From contig CAXNKG010000006.1 of assembly GCA_964202965.1 (NCBI GenBank), forward strand, positions 1 through 64,000: a DNA stretch of 64,000 nucleotides, read 5' to 3'. Of this stretch, positions 49,646-60,540 are shown piece after piece (within the stretch, counting starts at the first letter, position 1; each line of letters begins with the position of its first letter). The notes beneath the pieces were generated by a model, which ran no database searches, had not been told where the DNA came from, and saw only the letters and a list, made by a program, of their open reading frames with translations. Source of the stretch: CAXNKG01 sp964202965. GTDB lineage: Bacteria; Acidobacteriota; Vicinamibacteria; Vicinamibacterales; UBA2999. The position numbers and the translations under genes were made by a program.

Positions 49646-50725
49646 TTACAGGATGCCGGCAGGGAAGAACACCCGCTCGACGAACCAGTAGACGCCGGCC
49701 GTAATGACAACGGCCGACCCGGCGATCGCCACGCGGGTACCGGCCGCCTCGCTCCGCCGTCGAACCGTCTCCAGCCCGGTCGCCACAAGCAGCACGACTC
49801 CCAGCTGGCCAATCTCGACGCCAAGATTGAACGAAAAGAGCGACCACCCCAGGGCCTGTGCGGGCAGGCCGAACTCGCGCAGCACGTTCGCGAAGCCGAA
49901 GCCGTGAATGAGACCGAAGACGAGCGCGGCCCAGGCCCGCAGGTCGCGGCCGCTGCCCCGGACGAGATTGTCCGCCCCGACAAACACGATGCTCAGTGCG
50001 ATCGCGGGCTCGATCACCCGGGCCGGCGGGATCACGAGACTCAGGGCCGCGAGCGACAGCGTGATGCTGTGGCCAATCGTGAACGCGGTCACGATACGCA
50101 CGAGCGCCAGCCACGTGCCGCCCAGGAGCAGCAGCCCAATCAGAAAGAGGATGTGGTCCGGTCCTATCAGGATGTGATGGATGCCGGCGGGGGTGAACGT
50201 CCGCATCACCGCGAGCACGCCCTGCGTCGACCCGCTGTAGTAGATCTGCTCGCCGCTGCCGGCGTTGAAGATCATCTGCTGCCGGATTTCGCCGTCCTCG
50301 TACACGTTGACGAACGTCTGGTGCGCCGGATCGTACGGAAACATGTGCGGGCCGAGGTACAGGGCGCCAGGCGCCGTTCCTGGAATCCGGAAGCGCAGGA
50401 CGACGCCATGCCGGTCGATGGCGGGTTCCAGGGCCCCCCACTCAATCGCGCCGCCTGTATCGGTCCGGACGCCGAGACGCGGGGCGAGCAGCGCGACGAG
50501 CCGGTCGCGGACCTGTGCGATGACGCCAGCGTTCAGCAGCCGATCGGCTGGCGCCACGCCGAGGTCGTGCGCGACGTCCTCAACGTGAAGCACCAGCGCT
50601 CCGTCCACGCCGCCCGCGCGAATGATCAGATCGAGAAAACTGAACGGCGCGGGATGCGCGTACGCCGCCCCTTGTCCTGCACAGAGCGAAAGGACCAGCG
50701 CGCCGACTCGGACCCAGGTGAGCAT
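49646..50725 (-). CDS. HupE/UreJ-family membrane protein with an exported N-terminal domain
   Basis: A 359-residue protein with a signal peptide (GQGAAYAHPAP) and a periplasmic N-terminal beta domain of about 170 residues (EDVAHDLGVAP ... PGALYLGPHMFPYDP). A C-terminal six-span membrane domain has the metal-coordinating histidines of the HupE/UreJ family: GIHHILIGPDHILFLIGLLLL, TAFTIGHSITLSLAAL, FGLIHGFGFANVL and SFNLGVEIGQL. Characterised relatives transport nickel or other divalent metals. The cupredoxin-barrel-HupE arrangement suggests copper or nickel handling (inference). Confidence 0.85.
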   Translation of the reverse strand: MLTWVRVGALVLSLCAGQGAAYAHPAPFSFLDLIIRAGGVDGALVLHVEDVAHDLGVAPADRLLNAGVIAQVRDRLVALLAPRLGVRTDTGGAIEWGALEPAIDRHGVVLRFRIPGTAPGALYLGPHMFPYDPAHQTFVNVYEDGEIRQQMIFNAGSGEQIYYSGSTQGVLAVMRTFTPAGIHHILIGPDHILFLIGLLLLGGTWLALVRIVTAFTIGHSITLSLAALSLVIPPARVIEPAIALSIVFVGADNLVRGSGRDLRAWAALVFGLIHGFGFANVLREFGLPAQALGWSLFSFNLGVEIGQLGVVLLVATGLETVRRRSEAAGTRVAIAGSAVVITAGVYWFVERVFFPAGIL

Positions 50726-50728
50726 GGA

Positions 50729-51526
50729 TCAGGCCCTGCGATAGCGCCATGCGGTCCGGCGGCCGATGGCCATGAGCAGGCGCTGCGGAATCACCCGGGA
50801 CATCGTGGCAATGAGCCTGTTGACCCGTCCCGTGACGTGCACCGGCGCGCCCGCCATCACGGCCGCAAAGCCTTCCGCTGCCACCGCCGGGGCGTCCATC
50901 CACATCCAGCCCGGAAGGTGCCGCACTGTGTCCCGCGTGTCCGCCACGTCGTGGAACTCGCTGAACGTGAACCCCGGACAGAGCGCGGTGACGTGCACGC
51001 CCTGCGCGCGAACTTCGTTGGCCAGCGCCTCCGAGAATTTCACGACGAGTGCCTTGGAGGCGGCGTACAGGGTGTGCCCGGCGGGGGCCGGCACCAGGGC
51101 CGCCAGGGATGCGACGTTGATGATCCGCCCGTAGCCGCGCGACACCATGCCGGGGAGCAGCCGGTGCGTGAGCTCCGCCGGTGCCACCACCATCACCTGC
51201 AGCATGTGGGCATGCCGCGGCCAAGCCGATGCCGTAAACCTGCCGGGAACGCCGTACCCCGCGTTGTTGACCAGCGCGTCGATGACAATTCCACGCCTCG
51301 TCAGCTCCGCGCACATCCGTTCGGGCGCTGCACGATCGGCGAGATCGGCGGTGATGATGTGCACGCGCACGCCGAACGCCTTCTCGATTCTGGCCGCGGC
51401 GGCCGACAGCCTGTCGGTCCGCCGTGCCGTCAGCACCAGGTCGAATCCGCCGGCTGCGAACACGTCGGCAAAGGCTTCACCGATCCCCGCCGACCCGCCC
51501 GTAATCAGCACCGTTCGACGCGTCAC
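50729..51526 (-). CDS. Short-chain dehydrogenase/reductase
   Basis: A 265-residue classical SDR. TVLITGGSAGIGEAFADVF is the TGxxxGIG cofactor loop, NNAGYG the structural NNAG motif, NVASLAALVPA carries the catalytic Ser, and TLYAASKALVVKF the Tyr-x3-Lys. An arginine after beta-2 (TARRTDRLS) favours NADP(H). The GTG at 51526 is chosen as start, 4 nt after the rlmI stop; upstream in-frame residues do not belong to the fold. Substrate unknown. It follows rlmI in one transcription unit and abuts the HupE gene. Confidence 0.9.
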   Translation of the reverse strand: MTRRTVLITGGSAGIGEAFADVFAAGGFDLVLTARRTDRLSAAAARIEKAFGVRVHIITADLADRAAPERMCAELTRRGIVIDALVNNAGYGVPGRFTASAWPRHAHMLQVMVVAPAELTHRLLPGMVSRGYGRIINVASLAALVPAPAGHTLYAASKALVVKFSEALANEVRAQGVHVTALCPGFTFSEFHDVADTRDTVRHLPGWMWMDAPAVAAEGFAAVMAGAPVHVTGRVNRLIATMSRVIPQRLLMAIGRRTAWRYRRA

Positions 51527-51530
51527 GGGA

Positions 51531-52691
51531 TCACTCAACGCGCCGAAGAATGAAGCACTTGAGGTAATAGGTTTCAGGAACGCCGACAAGGACGGGATGG
51601 TCGCGTCCCTGCATCCGTTTCTCCACGACCGCCAGCGGCACGTGGCTGTCGACGGACGCCTGGTGGAGCATGTCTTCGAACATCGCTTCGTTGACGTTGT
51701 ACGAGCAGCTGCAGGTGACGAGATACCCGCCCGGGTTCAGCAGCCGCATCGCGCGGAGGTTGATCTCCTTGTAGCCGGCCAGGGCGTTCGGCACCGACGC
51801 CTTGTTTTTCGCGAACGCCGGCGGATCGAGCACGATCGTGTCGTACCGCTCCCCCGCCCGTTCCAGGCGGCGAAGGTCGTCGAACACGTTGGCTTCGCGC
51901 GCCTCGATATGCGGGACGCCGTTCCGCCCGGCATTGGCGCGGATGCGGGCGACCGCGTCCGCGGAGACGTCGACCGCCTCGGCCTGCGGACACTGGTGGG
52001 CCAGCCGCAGCGCAAACCCGCCGTGATAACTGAAGCAGTCGAGGAGCCGCCCGCGCGCGTACCGGGCAGCCGCTTCACGGTTCTCGCGCTGGTCGAGAAA
52101 CAAGCCGGTCTTCTGTCCGCGCCTCAGGTCGGCTTCGTACTCCACGGGGCCTTCACGCACGATGACCGACTCCGGGACGTCTCCGTACAGGACTTCAATC
52201 TTCTGCTCCAGTCCCTCGAGCGCGCGCACTTTCGGGTCGTTGCGCGCCAGGATGCCCGTCGCACCGGTGAGCTCGACGAGCATGGTGCAGATGTCCGGCA
52301 GCAGCCGGTCCATCCCCTGCGAGAGCGCCTGCACCACAAGCCACGTGTCGTAGCGATCGACGATCAGCGACGGCAGCAGGTCGGCCTCCCCATGCACCAG
52401 ACGGTATGCGGTGGCGTCGAGCGCCAGCGATTCCCGGAACGCGATTGCCTGTTTGAGCCGATTGCGAAGAAGCGAGGGCGTGGGCTCGCCGTCTCCCCGC
52501 GTCAGCATGCGGATCGGAATCTGCGATTGGTCGCTGAAGAGCGCGAATCCGATCGTCCGGCTCCGCGGACCGATGACGCGCACGATGGCACCGGCATCCG
52601 CCTGTACTTCGACCACGTCCGTGCGATACACCCACGGGTGCCCGCTGCGGACGCGCTGCTCACCACGCGCGGAAATCGTGACCGACGCCAT
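51531..52691 (-). CDS. rlmI: 23S rRNA (cytosine) methyltransferase RlmI
   Basis: A 386-residue class I rRNA methyltransferase of the RlmI/RlmK-C family. The N-terminal PUA-like domain (GEQRVRSGHPWVYRTDVVEVQADAG) binds RNA, and the central region holds RGQKTGLFLDQRENR. The catalytic core has LLDCFSYHGGFALRLA (SAM motif I), TIVLDPPAFAKNK (motif IV) and VTCSCSYNV (the catalytic cysteine motif of 5-methylcytosine enzymes). E. coli RlmI methylates C1962 of 23S rRNA. The ATG at 52691 faces glyA; both share an overlapping promoter. Confidence 0.9.
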   Translation of the reverse strand: MASVTISARGEQRVRSGHPWVYRTDVVEVQADAGAIVRVIGPRSRTIGFALFSDQSQIPIRMLTRGDGEPTPSLLRNRLKQAIAFRESLALDATAYRLVHGEADLLPSLIVDRYDTWLVVQALSQGMDRLLPDICTMLVELTGATGILARNDPKVRALEGLEQKIEVLYGDVPESVIVREGPVEYEADLRRGQKTGLFLDQRENREAAARYARGRLLDCFSYHGGFALRLAHQCPQAEAVDVSADAVARIRANAGRNGVPHIEAREANVFDDLRRLERAGERYDTIVLDPPAFAKNKASVPNALAGYKEINLRAMRLLNPGGYLVTCSCSYNVNEAMFEDMLHQASVDSHVPLAVVEKRMQGRDHPVLVGVPETYYLKCFILRRVE

Positions 52692-52699
52692 CAACGTGC

Positions 52700-52709
52700 A
52701 GTGTACAAT
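52700..52709. promoter_or_regulatory. Overlapping divergent -10 elements (rlmI / glyA)
   Basis: AGTGTACAAT contains TACAAT for the plus strand (52704-52709, 9 nt before the glyA ATG) and TACACT for the minus strand (52705-52700, 8 nt before the rlmI ATG). The two share the TA at their centre. Both genes would have leaders of at most a few bases. Confidence 0.55.
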
Positions 52710-52718
52710 TTCCGTCCT

Positions 52719-53990
<1,272 letters not shown>

Positions 53991-55020
53991 TCGCCGCCAT
54001 CTTTTCCGACACCGGCGGACTGGCCGGTGTCCTGGAAGGATACGAGCCGCGCGACGGCCAGCGGCGGATGGCCGAGGCCGTCGCCGACGTGATCGAGAGC
54101 GGCGGAATCCTGCTCGCCGAAGCCGGCACGGGGACGGGAAAGACGCTCGCCTACCTGGCGCCGGCCGTCCTCAGCGGCCGCCGCGTCCTCGTATCCACCG
54201 GCACCAAGAACCTCCAGGAGCAGATCTTCTTCAAGGATCTGCCGCTGCTCCAGTCCGCGCTCGGCATCCAGTTCACCGCCACCCTGATGAAGGGGCGCTC
54301 GAACTACGCGTGCCTGCAACGCTGGGACGCATACAAGGACGGGGTCGAGGGCAATACGTCGGCCGGCGGGAGGCTCATCGACACCGGCGATCGAATCTTT
54401 CTGCCGATCATCGAGCGGTGGCTGGCAAAGACCGAGACGGGCGACCGCGCCGAGCTGCGCGACCTGCCGGAGGACATTCCCATCTGGAAGGACATTGCCG
54501 CCGAAGCGGAGTCCTGTCTCGGCGTGGAATGTCCCCAGTACGACACCTGCTTCGTCACGCGGATGCGCCGCCGCGCCGCGGAGTCCGACGTCGTGATCGT
54601 CAACCATCACCTGCTCTGTGCCGATGCGTCGGTGCGGCAGAGCGCGTACGGCGAGGTCATCCCGACCTGCTCGACGCTCGTCGTCGACGAGGCGCACCAG
54701 CTCGAGGATGTGGCCACCCAGTATTTCGGATACGCGGTCAGTCCCTACCGGGTCGACGACCTGGTGCGCGACGCACAGCGAGTGGTCCACGAAGCCCGTG
54801 ATCCGGGGGAGCTGACGCGGGCGCTCGGACGGGTGGCCGAGCATTCGCGCATCTTCTTCAGCGGCCTGCAGCTCGACCCATCCCTCAGGACCGGCGGGGG
54901 CATCGAAGCGCGGGTCCGCTACACGGCCGAAGCGCTCTCGGAGCATGTCGAGGAAGGTTCGTCGCTCGCGGGGGCGCTCGAGGGCCTGGAGGGCACGCTG
55001 GCGCCCGTCGCCTCAAGGGA

Positions 55021-55078
55021 GTCGTGGGGGCCGCCTTCAGGCGGCTCTGAACAGCCGGCTGAAGCCGGCCTCCACGAC
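55021..55078. repeat. REPIN-like palindromic element inside the helicase gene
   Basis: Two 25-nt halves (55021-55045 and 55054-55078) are reverse complements of each other with three mismatches, separated by 8 nt. Each begins or ends with GTCGTGG/CCACGAC and each has its own small hairpin: GCCGCC-TTCA-GGCGGC on the left and GCCGGC-TGAA-GCCGGC on the right. The whole reads through in frame as coding sequence. Two inverted REP units with a short spacer is the REPIN layout. No second copy was noticed in the window. Confidence 0.75.
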
Positions 55079-56038
55079 GATCAAGAAGCTGTGGCCGCCC
55101 TGCAGCGGCGCGCCGGCGAACTCGCACGCGAGCTCCGCTTCCTGCTCCGCGCCGGGGACCCCGACTACGTCTACTACGTCGAAACACGCGGCCGCGGCGT
55201 CTTCCTGCGCGCGTCCCCGATCGACGTAGCCCGTATCGTCCAGGAGGCGCTCTTCGATCGCATGCGGGCCACCGTCCTCACGTCGGCGACGCTCGCGGTT
55301 GATGGGTCGTTCGACTACGTCAAAGGCCGGCTCGGCGTCAGGAAGGCCGAGGAACTTCGCGTGGCATCGGAATTCGACTACGGGAGCCAGGCACTCCTCT
55401 ACCTGCCGCGACGGGTTCCCTCGCCCAAGGCGCCCGCATTCGCCGAAGCCGCAGGCCGTGAGGTGATCGAGCTCCTCAGACGTTCACGCGGACGTGCATT
55501 CGTCCTGTTCACCAGCTACGGGGTGCTGCGCGTCGTCCAGCCGCTCGTGGAGATGGCGCTCCCGTACCCCGTGCTGGTACAGGGAACGGCCCCGAGGACG
55601 GAACTCATCGAGCGGTTCCGCACGACGCCGAACGCCGTGCTCCTGGCGACGTCCAGCTTCTGGCAGGGCGTCGACGTCGTCGGCGACGCGCTCAGCTGCG
55701 TCATCATCGACAAACTGCCCTTTGCGTCGCCGAACGACCCGGTGACCGCCGCCCGCATCGAAGCGATCAACGCCGCCGGTGGAGACGCCTTCGCCGACTA
55801 CCAGGTGCCGCTGGCGATCCTGGCGCTGCAGCAGGGGCTGGGGAGGCTGATTCGCCATCGTACCGACCGCGGGGTGCTGGCGGTGCTCGACCCACGGCTG
55901 CGGACCATGGGTTACGGGCGGCGGTTCCTGGCCTCGCTCCCGCCCGCCCCCGTGACATTCGAGCTCGATGCGGTCCAGGCGTTCTTCGTGGTGTAAACTA
56001 CGGGAAGCATGGTAGTTACACTTTTCCGGAGGAATTTC

Positions 56039-56968
56039 ATGCGGACTTATCTGATCCGCGGAGTGCTCGCGCTCTTCGTGGTGCTCGCGGTTTCGGCTCC
56101 TGTAGCGGCGCAAAGCGTCATCAGGGGCAAAGTGATCGACCAGGCGGGCAAGCCGATCGAAGGGGCGACGGTCACCATCGAGGCGACCGAGTCGAACCGC
56201 AAGGCCGAGGTCAAGACGAACCGCAACGGCGAGTTCATGCAGATCGGCCTGCCGTCGGGGGGGTACAACGTCACCGCCATCAAGGACAACCTGAAGCAGG
56301 TGCTCCAGGCGAAGATTTCCCAGGGCATGCCGGTGGAACTGGCGTTCCAGCTCACTCCGGCCGCCGGGCTGACCCCGGAACAGATCAAGCAGCAGGTGGC
56401 GATGCAGGTGCTGGCGAAGGACGCCATCGACGCCATGCGCGCCGGTCGCGACGACGAGGCGATTACCAAGTTCAACGAGATCGTCCTCAAGGTCCCGACC
56501 TGCAGCGACTGCTTCTACAACCTGGGCGTCGCCTACTCGAAGAAGACCCAGTACGCCGAAGCCGAGGGTGCGTTCCAGAAGGCCCTCGAGCTGGCGCCGT
56601 CGAACGGCGACGCCTACACCGGCCTGGCGAACGTCTACAACGCACAGAAGAAGTTCGACCTCGCGGCGGCGGCCAGCGCCAAGGCTGCGGAGTTCAGCTC
56701 CGCCGGTGGCGGAGGCGCGGAGGCGAGCTATAACCAGGGCGTCATCATGTGGAACGCCGGCAAGTACGCCGAAGCCAAGGACCAGTTCGAGGCTGCCACG
56801 AAGGCGGATCCAGCCATGGCCATGGCGCACTACCAGCTCGGAATGGCCAACCTCAATCTCGGCCAGATCCCGCAGGCGCGCGCGGCGTTCGAGGGCTACC
56901 TGAAGGCGGATCCGAGCGGCCCGAAGGCGGCCGAAGTCCAGACGTTCCTCAAGCAGCTCCCGCAGTGA
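56039..56968 (+). CDS. Exported protein with carboxypeptidase-regulatory-like domain and TPR repeats
   Basis: A 309-residue protein. Signal peptide (MRTYLIRGVLALFVVLAVSAPVAAQ), a transthyretin-like domain (VIRGKVIDQAGKPIEGATVTI ... IGLPSGGYNVTAI, residues ~25-110), then TPR units from about residue 130: DAIDAMRAGRDDEAITKFNEIVLKVP, CFYNLGVAYSKKTQYAEAEGAFQKALELAP and ASYNQGVIMWNAGKYAEAKDQFEAATKADP. A strong GGAGGAATTTC precedes ATG 56039, which decides the start. It is probably a periplasmic scaffold. Its stop overlaps the yggS start (GTGA). Confidence 0.85.
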   Translation: MRTYLIRGVLALFVVLAVSAPVAAQSVIRGKVIDQAGKPIEGATVTIEATESNRKAEVKTNRNGEFMQIGLPSGGYNVTAIKDNLKQVLQAKISQGMPVELAFQLTPAAGLTPEQIKQQVAMQVLAKDAIDAMRAGRDDEAITKFNEIVLKVPTCSDCFYNLGVAYSKKTQYAEAEGAFQKALELAPSNGDAYTGLANVYNAQKKFDLAAAASAKAAEFSSAGGGGAEASYNQGVIMWNAGKYAEAKDQFEAATKADPAMAMAHYQLGMANLNLGQIPQARAAFEGYLKADPSGPKAAEVQTFLKQLPQ

Positions 56969-57663
56969 TCTCCGACCGGCTGGCCGAGGTTCGCGAGCGG
57001 ATTGCCGCCGCGGCCCGGTCAGCCGGCCGTAACCCCTCCGCCGTTCGCCTCATCGCCGTTTCCAAGACATTTCCGCTCGACCTGATCCGCGAGGCCCACG
57101 CCGCGGGACAACGCGACTTTGGCGAGAACCGCGTGCAGGAAGCACTGGAGAAAGTCGACGCCTCACCGGACCTGGCGATCGCATGGCACCTCCTTGGGCA
57201 TCTCCAGACCAATAAGGCTAGACGCGCCGCCGCTGTTTTTCACACCATCCATTCGATCGACAGCCGCGATCTCCTCCAGAAGATCGATGCAGCCGCGGCA
57301 GATGCCGGCGCGGCGCCCCAGCTCCTGATTCAGGTCGATCTCGCCGGGGAGGATACGAAACACGGCGTCCCGCCGAAAGACGCGGCGGCCCTGTTCGACG
57401 CCGCGTCCGCGCTCCGCGCCGCGCGCGTCGTCGGCGTCATGACCCTGCCGCCCTATCCCGACAATCCAGAGGACTCGAGGCCGTGGTTCCGGCGGCTGCG
57501 GGAGCTGCGCGACGAATGGCTGGCCGCCGGAGTTCCGGCGGCCATGCTTCATGAACTGTCGATGGGGATGAGCGGCGACTTCGAGGTCGCCGTTCAGGAA
57601 GGCGCGACGATGGTGCGCGTCGGGACGGCGATCTTTGGCTCAAGGCCCAAGGCCCAGGGCTAG
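56965..57663 (+). CDS. YggS-family PLP homeostasis protein
   Basis: A 232-residue single-domain PLP-binding protein of the YggS/PLPHP family, which buffers free pyridoxal phosphate and influences amino-acid balance. The PLP lysine is K34 in IAVSKTFPLDLI; FGENRVQEALEK, WHLLGHLQTNKAR, HELSMGMSGDFEVAVQEGATMVRVGTAIFG are canonical. The start is GTG overlapping the previous stop by 3 nt. The C-terminal tail (SRPKAQG) and the stop codon are written in heptad-repeat DNA that continues past the gene. Confidence 0.95.
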   Translation: MISDRLAEVRERIAAAARSAGRNPSAVRLIAVSKTFPLDLIREAHAAGQRDFGENRVQEALEKVDASPDLAIAWHLLGHLQTNKARRAAAVFHTIHSIDSRDLLQKIDAAAADAGAAPQLLIQVDLAGEDTKHGVPPKDAAALFDAASALRAARVVGVMTLPPYPDNPEDSRPWFRRLRELRDEWLAAGVPAAMLHELSMGMSGDFEVAVQEGATMVRVGTAIFGSRPKAQG

Positions 57664-57671
57664 AGGCAGAG
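57637..57671. repeat. Heptad array, GGCYCAA type, across the yggS stop
   Basis: Five consecutive 7-nt units: GGCTCAA, GGCCCAA, GGCCCAG, GGCTAGA, GGCAGAG. The fourth unit contains the yggS TAG. The last seven residues of YggS are encoded by the array. Confidence 0.65.
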
Positions 57672-57701
57672 CGTTCCCTTCCGAGCCTCGAGTCCTGATC
57701 C

Positions 57702-59738
57702 TTACGCCGTCGCCGTATCGAAGCGCGTTTCGACGAACGGCGCCTCGTGTACCTGTGGTGCCTTGCGCTTCGTGGCCACCAGGTACCACTCGCGGGCGGA
57801 CGCGAGAATCACCACGACCACGACGATCATGAAGAAGAGCGCGAGCGCCGCGTCGAGACGATCGTTGAAGATCATCCGCGCAGCGTCCGGGTTCGTCGAG
57901 TTCGCGAGGGATCGCGCGTGCGCCAGGAAGCCGAGCCCCGGAAGCGGGGAAAAGACCTTCTGGTAGCCGGCCGTCAGCGTCGCCACGGCAAGCCATGAAA
58001 GCGGCAGGAGGGTCGTCCATGCGTGCTTCAGCTTGCCCATCTTGATGATGATGGTGGTGGCGACGCACAGCGCCACGGCGGCGAGCAACTGGTTCGCGAT
58101 GCCGAAGAGCGGCCAGAGTGAGTTGATCCCGCCGAGCGGATCGACGACGCCCTGGTACAGGAAGTATCCCCATCCCGCCACGACAAGGGCCGAGGTCAGG
58201 ATGATGCTGGGGTACCAGGAGTACCGGCCAAGCGGGGCATACACATGGCCGAGGAGCTCCTGCAGCATGAAGCGGCCTACCCGTGTGCCCGCATCGATGG
58301 TCGTCAGGATGAACACCGCTTCGAAGAGGATCGCGAAGTGGTACCACAGGGCCAGTCCGGCGCCCGTAAACACCCCGCCAAGAATGCCTGCCATGCCAAC
58401 CGCGAGGCTTGGCGCACCTCCGGTCCGGGACAGCAGCGTCGCCTCACCCATCTGCTGGGCGAGCACGCTCATCTGGTCGGGACGCAGGACGAAACCCCAC
58501 TGGGCTACCGCCACCGCCGCGCTCTCGGGGGTGGTGCCGAGGATCGCGGGACCGACGTTCATCGCGAAGTAGACACCAGGGTCGAGCGTCGCGGCCGCGA
58601 TCATCGCCATCAGGCCGACCAGCGACTCGGTCAGCATCGATCCGTACCCGATCACCCTGCAGTCGCTTTCGCACCGGACCATCTTCGGCGTCGTGCCGCT
58701 CGAGATGAGCGCGTGGAAGCCGGACACCGCGCCGCACGCGATCGTGATGAAGGCAAACGGGAAGAGCTTGCCGGCGAACACGGGGCCCGTGCCGTCGATA
58801 AACTGCGTGACCGCGGGCATCTGGAGCGGCGGCATCAGCAGGATGATCGCAACGCCCAGCACGAGAATCGTGCCGATCTTCAGGAACGCCGAGAGGTAGT
58901 CGCGGGGCGCCAGAAGCAGCCAGACCGGCAGCACCGAGGCGACGAAGCCGTAAATGACGACCGCCCAGGTGAGCTGCGTGCCCGACCAGGTGAACGCCGC
59001 CGCCCACGCGGGGTGGTTCGCCACCCACTGCCCGCCGACCAGCGCCACCAGCAGCAGCACCACGCCCATGGTTGTGGCCTCCCATACCTTGCCAGGCCGG
59101 ATGTTGTTCATCCAGGCGCCCATGAGCAGGGCGATGGGAATCGTGCAGGCGATCGTGAACAGGCCCCAGGGGCTGTCGCGCAGCGCGTTGACCACGACGA
59201 GTGCCAGCACCGCCAGCAGGATGATCATGATCGCGAACACGGCGAGCATCGCCGCGATGCCAGCGACCGGATTGACCTCCTCCTTCGCCATCTGGCCGAG
59301 CGACTTGCCGTCGCGCCGGACGGAGCAGCAGAGCACGACCATGTCCTGCACCGCGCCGGCGAGGACCACGCCGGCAATCAGCCAGATCGTGCCGGGCAGA
59401 AAGCCGAACTGGGCGGCGAGCGTCGGGCCGACGAGGGGGCCGGCGCCGGAAATCGCCGAAAAGTGGTGCCCGGCGGCGACCCATTTGTTCGTGGGATGGA
59501 AGTCGCGGCCGTTGTTCAGCCGCTCGGCCGGGGTCGCCCGGCGGTTGTCGAGCCCGAATACGGTGTACGCGAGATAGCGCGAATAGAAGCGGTACGCCAC
59601 GAGATACGTGCACACACCCGCGACAACCAGCCAGCCCGCGCTGAGGGTCTCACCGCGCGACAGCGCGATAACGCCGAACGCGCCTGCGCCCATCGCCGCA
59701 ATGGCCACCCACATCACAATCGATAGAACCTTGTTCAT
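57702..59738 (-). CDS. cstA: Carbon starvation protein A (pyruvate/peptide transporter family)
   Basis: A 678-residue inner-membrane protein with about 16 hydrophobic spans. Family blocks are complete: RRATPAERLNNGRDFHPTNKWVAAGHHFSAISGAGPLVGP near residue 70, SVRRDGKSLGQMAKEEV, and the central ACGAVSGFHALISSGTTPKMV. CstA relatives take up pyruvate (BtsT/CstA) or peptides under carbon limitation. An AGGGG element precedes the ATG. The region between it and lepB (59739-59889) shows no clear promoter or terminator. Confidence 0.96.
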   Translation of the reverse strand: MNKVLSIVMWVAIAAMGAGAFGVIALSRGETLSAGWLVVAGVCTYLVAYRFYSRYLAYTVFGLDNRRATPAERLNNGRDFHPTNKWVAAGHHFSAISGAGPLVGPTLAAQFGFLPGTIWLIAGVVLAGAVQDMVVLCCSVRRDGKSLGQMAKEEVNPVAGIAAMLAVFAIMIILLAVLALVVVNALRDSPWGLFTIACTIPIALLMGAWMNNIRPGKVWEATTMGVVLLLVALVGGQWVANHPAWAAAFTWSGTQLTWAVVIYGFVASVLPVWLLLAPRDYLSAFLKIGTILVLGVAIILLMPPLQMPAVTQFIDGTGPVFAGKLFPFAFITIACGAVSGFHALISSGTTPKMVRCESDCRVIGYGSMLTESLVGLMAMIAAATLDPGVYFAMNVGPAILGTTPESAAVAVAQWGFVLRPDQMSVLAQQMGEATLLSRTGGAPSLAVGMAGILGGVFTGAGLALWYHFAILFEAVFILTTIDAGTRVGRFMLQELLGHVYAPLGRYSWYPSIILTSALVVAGWGYFLYQGVVDPLGGINSLWPLFGIANQLLAAVALCVATTIIIKMGKLKHAWTTLLPLSWLAVATLTAGYQKVFSPLPGLGFLAHARSLANSTNPDAARMIFNDRLDAALALFFMIVVVVVILASAREWYLVATKRKAPQVHEAPFVETRFDTATA

Positions 59739-59889
59739 GCCCCTGCCCTGAAAATTTTCGCGGTTTGCACGCGCCAGTCTCGGCGATGGGGTGGCCTTCC
59801 GTCAAGGATCGTCTATTCTGCCGGTCGGCCATGATGACCGCCGTTCCGGGAGGTGTGGCGCTCGACGTGCGAGTGGTCGCCGCGCGGGC

Positions 59890-60537
59890 CTAGTGGATCT
59901 GGTGAAGCAGGCGGTTCCAGCGGACGCTGGACAGGATGTTCGATCCGGCCTCATCGCCGAACGAGAAGTAGACGAACAGCGCTTTCCCCTTGATGTACTC
60001 GCGCGGCAGGAAGCCCCAGTAGCGGCTGTCCTGCGAATTGTCGCGGTTGTCGCCCATCATGAAGTACTGGCCTTCGGGAACCGTCACGGGACCGTAGGTC
60101 ATCCGCACATCGAAATCGAACGCGCCCTCCTCATCCGAGGGCGTCCAGAGGTACTGGACGTAGGGCTCGTCGAGCATCGTGCCGTTGATGAACACCTTCT
60201 TGTTGCGCAGTTCCAGGGTCTCGCCGGGCAGACCGATGGTGCGTTTGATGAAGTCGCGCTCGGGGTCCTCGGGGTACTTGAAGACGATGATGTCGCCGCG
60301 CGCGATCGGATCGATCGGCAGCAGCGTGTCCTCGACGGCGGTCGCGGTCGGGGCAAAGACGAACTTGTTCACCAGCAGGTGATCGCCGATGAGCAGGTTG
60401 TTCTCCATCGAGCCTGTCGGAATCTTGAACGCCTGCACCACGAACGTGCGGACGAAGAGCGCAAGAATCACGGCGACGCAGATCGACTCGAAATATTCCC
60501 GGGCGGTCGATTTCTGATATCCGGTCGCGTTCGTCAT
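59890..60537 (-). CDS. lepB: Signal peptidase I
   Basis: A 215-residue type I leader peptidase with one N-terminal membrane span (FESICVAVILALFVRTFVVQAF) and a periplasmic catalytic domain. The Ser-Lys dyad is S43 (IPTGSMENN) and K98 (DFIKRTIGLPGE); box E GDNRDNSQDSRYWGF is intact. It removes Sec and Tat signal peptides from exported proteins. The ATG at 60537 follows the heptad array by only 3 nt, so its initiation region is repeat DNA; in-frame codons run on through the array without a stop but do not look like protein sequence. Confidence 0.95.
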   Translation of the reverse strand: MTNATGYQKSTAREYFESICVAVILALFVRTFVVQAFKIPTGSMENNLLIGDHLLVNKFVFAPTATAVEDTLLPIDPIARGDIIVFKYPEDPERDFIKRTIGLPGETLELRNKKVFINGTMLDEPYVQYLWTPSDEEGAFDFDVRMTYGPVTVPEGQYFMMGDNRDNSQDSRYWGFLPREYIKGKALFVYFSFGDEAGSNILSSVRWNRLLHQIH

Positions 60538-60540
60538 CAC

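Noticed and set aside
58245..59726. A 493-codon open frame antisense to cstA
   Set aside because: It is Arg/His/Asp-rich shadow sequence with no membrane spans or motifs, opposite an intact CstA.
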